Below, piece after piece: positions 58,761-64,000 of a stretch of 64,000 nt of DNA (positions within the stretch are counted from its first letter, which is position 1; each line of letters begins with the position of its first letter). This stretch comes from Nematostella vectensis (taxonomy: Eukaryota > Cnidaria > Anthozoa > Actiniaria > Edwardsiidae): the NCBI RefSeq assembly GCF_932526225.1, contig NC_064041.1, positions 14,478,951 to 14,542,950 on the forward strand, read 5' to 3'. The notes beneath the pieces were generated by a model that ran no database searches, was not told the DNA's origin, and saw only the letters and a program-made list of their open reading frames with translations. Both the position numbers and the translations under genes were made by a program.

Positions 58761-59309
58761 TTAAAAGTCAACAAAACTACATTTATAATACAAAATATAG
58801 ATACATATAAACAAATGATGCAGTGACAAACAAACAAGAAATAATATTTATTTTATTGTAAAAAGTCAAATGTGTCCTTTTGGCATTTTGAAACAGTAAA
58901 GAATATGTATCTATACCTATATCTATCCTTGCATGCCATATCACTAGTCTATATCACGCAGGACAATTTTTTATTTTACTGCATGGAAAAAGATAAAATT
59001 GTCCTTTGCGCTTGGTCTGATGGATCTCCCAGATCTGGCACTTGCAGGGGTGTTCAAAGCAAAGGTATCAGAGTCAGACTTTTTTTATGCATTGACGTTA
59101 TCTAATAACCTTACAAATGCATATATTTTAGTGGTTGTTTTTTATTTATCCTATAGGTCAAGCTTAAATGAACTGCTACTGAGTAATAAACATAGTTGAA
59201 TTTGCCATTTGTGGGAAAGCATTCACGGCTCAACAGCAGTAAATGTAGCCTAAATATGTTATTGGCAACGCTAGGAAACAGCCTTTTTTGCATTTTGATT
59301 ACTTATTTC

Positions 59310-59478
59310 AATAATAATAAATAAATAAGTTTTCTACTTTTAAGGGATGAAACTTTCCCCCCCCCCCCCTTAACCACTTTGAAACTTTCATGGTACGCAA
59401 AACATTTTTAGCCCCTCCCCCATGTGAGAACCGACCCCCCCCCCCCCTCGGCCATAAGTAATAAACACTCCCTAATGT
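59310..59478. mobile_element. Poly-G/C MITE-like repeat, copy 2 (inverted)
   Basis: Ends GCCATAAGTAATAAACACTCCC, the inverse of the start of copy 1. Either two copies of one family or the two ends of a 0.9 kb element. Confidence 0.55.
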
Positions 59479-59479
59479 T

Positions 59480-62400
59480 ATTTTTTCCAAGATATAAAGG
59501 AGGATGTTGAACAGCATAATGATTTTTTGACATGAGAAAATATTTTGACCAATAGCTCTGTAGGAACTGTAGCTTCTGTATCAATTAGTTGACGTTAATC
59601 CGTACAGTAGATTTCCTTGGACGTCTGTAAAAACTTCAATTGGCCTTTATATCTGAGGTTTTTCATATATAATTAAAATTAACGAATGGACTATCTATGT
59701 TAAATCTTTCAAATTCGTGTTAGGATGCTAGTATTTTTAGCTTGAAAAGTCGAAAAAATTTCTCTAGATTCTAATTATTTAGGACCACCATATTTCATCC
59801 TGGCAAGGATGACTTACCATATTTCATCCTGGCAAGGCTGACTTTGTCTTTTTAACATTTCTTGTCAATTTTCTTGCTATTTATCTAATTGTACTGAAAC
59901 CTTACCAATGTAGACCTAGCTACCGCGGCCTTGGTGTTTTTATTGGTCTTGCGTGACTGATGTGAAACCACCTAAAACATTAATTCAAAATGGACTGAGG
60001 TCATTGACAAAAAGGGTGAGTTATGTTTAGCCATGACTATGCCTTTCAAACGTACACATTTGTGTTAAGGTGCAGCTTTATAAAACCAAGATCTTTCTTC
60101 TGTGTATTTTGTGTGTACAGTGTGCAGTCGGGTGTAAAAGCCTAGCTGCAGCATTATCCAGACATATTACCCGTTTGTTATTGATCCAGGCTTAGCATCT
60201 TCGTTGTCGCTCGCAAAAGCTTGATGTAATGAATGGATATGTGGTTAGCAAAGCTAGTATGAGCAAAGCTAGTATGAGCCCGTACACTTCTCTGCTACCT
60301 AGGTTGAGCTAGAATGTATGCAGGTGCATAAATGAAGGTTTTATATGTCAGGCATCTGCCTTGCTGTCTTCAGCCAACAAACAAAATGGGGAGGGATTAC
60401 GGGGCGGCTGCACAGTAGACTGCTATCTATAGCTAGTTGTAGACTCGCATCTAGCTGAAAGCATACTTATGGAGAACTGTACTTTCTTGCGGACTCACAA
60501 CTTATTCGATATAAAACATCAGAGTCAAGACTCGTCATGAATTGATTATTCGAATATTTTGATATTCGATATTATAAATATGATTAAAAGGGTTTCACCC
60601 CCAATTTAATATTAAGCTTTACTTTTTACAAATTATTATTACAGCACATAATTTTGTCTACTATTAGAAGAAACTTTTCGTTTCACTGCACATAGATATA
60701 AACATAATTTGATATGCCGACAATATGCGGTCGCCTGAATTTGCATCGACGAGTGTATGTTATGTTATGTTAATTAGGGGAATCCCCCAACTTCTTGCTC
60801 CACAGCAGCCAATCAGATGGAAGCAATCATAGGTTTCTCGGGATCGAGAAAAATACCCCTACAGTGCTTTTTATAGGTATCGAATTTTACTTAATTTTCC
60901 AAATGCTCTTCTTTTTTCCACTTATACCTACTAAACTGCATATTTAGCGTTGCTGTGGGTAGCGGAAATCGAGACCGGACGAAGAGTTCCATACGATAAA
61001 ACGTATTTTCGCATGTTTTAGTAGGCTTCTTCATTTATTTCCATTGAGTGTTCTACATCCGTACCATTATATATTTTCGCTAACCTTAGGAATACCCAGC
61101 CACATATAATTTGGTTCCATTGGGAAGTTCATTTGTAGAACAATTGTGGATTAGCCTGCATTTCTTATGTATACATCGCCTTGGGTACCAGAGGCTCCAA
61201 GCTTCACTACCAAGGGCGACCACTGAGCGAAGTGGCTCCGCGGTAGCCTCGCCTCTAGGCGTCTTGTGACAGTCCTCTGTTGTCACGCATTCTATGCGAT
61301 AAGCAGTCACCTGACAAGTGCACTCTAATGGCATCCTATTTTTAACTTTATACATGCAATGCAGCAATGGAGACGATTTTATCGCTAAAAATCGTATGTC
61401 ATCTATAACCTTATTTACAACCGAGTTTACGCACTGGTATCATCCATTTCCACTCACTGATGATTAATACCGTGCCGTCAGAGTTCATTTCTGTCAATTT
61501 ATTGTTTATCTTTTGTACAAGAAATGCTTAATAAGCGTTTTTTTTTTCAGAAATCTAATAAAAGGATTGTGGAAAAGAAGGGCTGAGGGTAAGAGTACTT
61601 ATGCTTGTATAATAGGTTAAGACAATGTATAAGGTTGATTAACGTGTGTAGAGAATTGCTATACTCTCTCCCATGTCTCATGGTTTTAAGTGCTGCATAC
61701 AAACAGAACAATTTGCTTATATCCGAGTCAAAACTCGCTGTACTGAATCAAGAAGATCATTTCTGCCTATGCCACTATCTAAGGCTCAGCCTAACTCTTG
61801 GAACTGTAGGTACAAGTTTTGCTGTTTGTGAAACAAGATAAAGCGACTAGAACAGTGACAGTTTGGGAATGTAGCAGTTCCAGGACATACGACTATTGTT
61901 TTTTTTTTGCGATCGTAGCTGCACCTCACTAATCTGTCACGAGTTTAGGGATATAGGCAGGCGAAGGGAATCGAATCGTCGACATCTAGACAACCAATAC
62001 GGCATCTCTATATCTATACCGTTATAGACTATTATAAGACTATCTACTATTACGTTCAGATCATTAAAAACCGGTAACATCCGCGTATCTAACTAATTTG
62101 AAATCACAGTTAACGGAAAATGGGTTTATATAACAGCGCAGTTAGACTGATTTATTCTACGATTGTTGGAAGTGAGCTGTTTGTTTCAAATTTCAACCCA
62201 TGCGATTGGTACAACTAACCATTTTTTGGGGGGGAATCCACGGAGATATTTACCATCTGCGAATTTTAGCTGCATCACATAATTTACCCGGCACACAGAG
62301 AATAAAATTGCCCCAGCATCGTGTGTACTTAACGGTAGATAATCTAATAAGAGTCTATTTTCTCACCTTTTATTTCACGCGGCACCTCTGAAGTATAGGG

Positions 62401-62720
62401 CCACGTGTTTCTACAGTGCTGTCGGTTGTCACTCGGTTGTCACCTGTTATCCGCCGCAAACCGCCTTTCCCTATCAAAGCTTTTTCATCTGATAACCAGA
62501 CTCAATAACAAAGTAATCCAAGCTTGTTCGGTCGATTTTGGGAATGGATAACACTCCTTTCTCTCGATGTTTTGACTGGGATGTAGACTAAAGAGCATGC
62601 GCATGAGCTTGCTTGAGAAAAGTGACGTCAGAGGCTATTAAACAGCATGCGCGAACTTTGTCATGTATCTAGAAACGTGCGAGGGCCACGTGTACTTGCT
62701 TTGTATGACATTTTTTTCTC
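59480..62720. other. Non-coding stretch
   Basis: A tandem pair TACCATATTTCATCCTGGCAAGG lies at 59787-59840. A repeat with CCTTGGGTACCAGAGGCTCC lies at about 61181-61340. No gene is supported. Confidence 0.5.
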
Positions 62721-62726
62721 TTTCAG

Positions 62727-62742
62727 ACGCGCCTCGTCGAGC
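62727..62742 (+). other. Possible 16-nt micro-exon
   Basis: A strong acceptor (TTTTTTTCTCTTTCAG) and a consensus donor (GTAAGT) bracket 16 bases (ACGCGCCTCGTCGAGC). Neighbouring exons are not recognised, so this is a candidate only. Confidence 0.3.
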
Positions 62743-62998
62743 GTAAGTTGATTTTTACGGAAGACGTTAGAAAATAATATTGCTGTATTTTATTTTGAGC
62801 CCTAAAGTTAAGTCGTTGTCCCAAGCTGTTATATTCTATTTCAAGGCTTGGTAGACGTTTTAAACTCAAAGACTTTGTAATAATATAATATAATATAGTT
62901 TAAAGGAATCCCTAGTGTGACCGCCAGGGTGATTATCGTAAATGCAAAACCATTTTAGTGGCTGCGCGTGCACGTATTGCGTGTTATTTTGTCGGTTT

Positions 62999-63670
62999 TC
63001 TTCTGATGATGATGATGATTATCATTATTATCATGATGATGACAATTATTATATTTGCGGTGATGATTATAATGGTTATGACATTGATGGCGCTGATGAT
63101 GATGGCATTGATATTGTAGATGTTCATGACAATAATAATGATTGCTGTGATGATGAAGACGACATGGTAATTTTGATGACGTTGATAATGGTAATGATGA
63201 TGATGATGACAAAGCTAATAATCGCGGTGATGCTGATGACATTGATGGTTATTATGATGATGATCATAATGATGACAATAATAATGATGGTGATAATGGC
63301 GGTGTAATAATGATGACAGTGATGGTGATTAATCATGATGGTGATGACATTGATGATAATTATCATAATGGCGAGGGTCAGTACGCATCTCTTATAAGCT
63401 GCAATTTGATTGGGCAAATGAACAATATCCGCACCTTGACACAAAGAACGAGAAGAATAGAGACAAAAGAACTCCTTTGTAGAACAAAGATAATAGGAGA
63501 CAAAGCAGCTGCGTACATACTCAATGGCGATGATGATGATGGCATTGATGTTGACGGTTAGGGTGGTGACGATGATGATGATAATTATGACGATGATGAT
63601 GGCATTAATAATGATGATAGCAGTGATGATGTTGGTGGTGATGGTGATAGTATGGTGATGGTGATGATGT
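62999..63670. repeat. Degenerate GAT/GAC microsatellite region
   Basis: GATGATGAT and GATGAC runs with many interruptions, split by the short dispersed repeat at 63378-63515. Long Asp- or Ile-rich frames here are by-products. Confidence 0.9.
63378..63515 (+). mobile_element. Short dispersed repeat (MITE-like), copy 2
   Basis: GGTCAGTACGCATCTCTTAT to AAAGCAGCTGCGTAC; the reverse complement of 12627-12768. It is inserted into the GAT microsatellite, so it arrived after the microsatellite formed or shares its target. Confidence 0.75.
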
Positions 63671-64000
63671 AATTGAAATACTGTTGTAGTGGTATGTGTG
63701 AAGCCATTCAGAAATAAGAACGTGCCAACTCTTTGCATTCTTAAAAGTGGATGCATTCTCTGGGGAAATCCTTTTCGTGCGATTGGTCGGATCTTTTTTG
63801 AAATCCCATACCTAAATAAAAAGCTTAAAAATATTGTGCGGTAGGACACACAAAAAAAATGCCAAGTTTTCCCAAAAAAAGGTCTGGTTAACTTCGGTAA
63901 GCTTGAATATTTGCATAGAGGTTCCTTATGTTATGTAAACCAACATATCAAAAAGTGTTTTCTGTTTATAGATTCGTCTTCGAGATATGAGGCTTGAAGT

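Noticed and set aside
62942-63849. Long Asp-, His- or Ile-rich frames
   Set aside because: By-products of the GAT/GAC repeat region, with no splice or domain support.

Overview
The window reads as nuclear DNA of an anthozoan cnidarian, most likely a sea anemone close to Nematostella (inference). It has AT-rich introns, canonical GT/AG exons, secreted S1 proteases with a ShK domain, an amidated-peptide precursor, TRAF and Wnt-antagonist-type domains, many MITEs and several minisatellites. No database search was possible, so family calls rest on motifs, exon phase and remembered family features.

Layout. 0-3 kb (minus): a secreted chymotrypsin-like protease whose 3' end leaves the window. 4.7-14.2 kb (plus): a divergent sister gene, chymotrypsin-like protease plus ShK domain, with a 5.4 kb, 47-bp minisatellite in intron 1. 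18.2-19.3 kb (plus): a compact precursor for repeated amidated peptides. 19.6-23.6 kb: MITE, 22-bp minisatellite, LINE remnant, duplicated host repeat. 23.64-37.93 kb: a GC-rich virus-like Polinton-like element bounded by about 360-bp terminal inverted repeats. 38.6-46.1 kb (plus): a WIF + NTR (netrin-type) secreted protein gene, interrupted by repeats. 47.8-51.2 kb (minus): a short TRAF-like protein (RING, TRAF zinc finger, coiled coil, no MATH). 53-64 kb: mainly non-coding, with several inverted-repeat elements, one carrying the start of a RecQ-like helicase.

The element at 23.64-37.93 kb is the main discovery. From left to right it carries a Cys-rich zinc-ribbon protein, an unknown 241-aa protein, a DNA polymerase B-like region, an SF1 helicase, an HNH nuclease remnant, a DDE integrase, several small membrane or basic proteins, an A32/FtsK-type packaging ATPase, a major-capsid-like protein, a coiled-coil/membrane protein, a 495-aa unknown, a minor-capsid-like protein and a glycine-rich membrane protein. 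Replication, integration, packaging and capsid modules together imply an endogenised virus. Several genes carry frameshifts or in-frame stops, so this copy looks dead, though some late-type genes are intact. A GC-rich hairpin motif recurs many times in its right half.

The two proteases have identical exon phases and opposite orientation, as expected of a local duplication of digestive or venom-type gland enzymes. The WIF-NTR and TRAF-like genes converge; the space between holds a TTAA-flanked MITE placed exactly at the WIF-NTR stop codon and a fresh 625-bp triplication.
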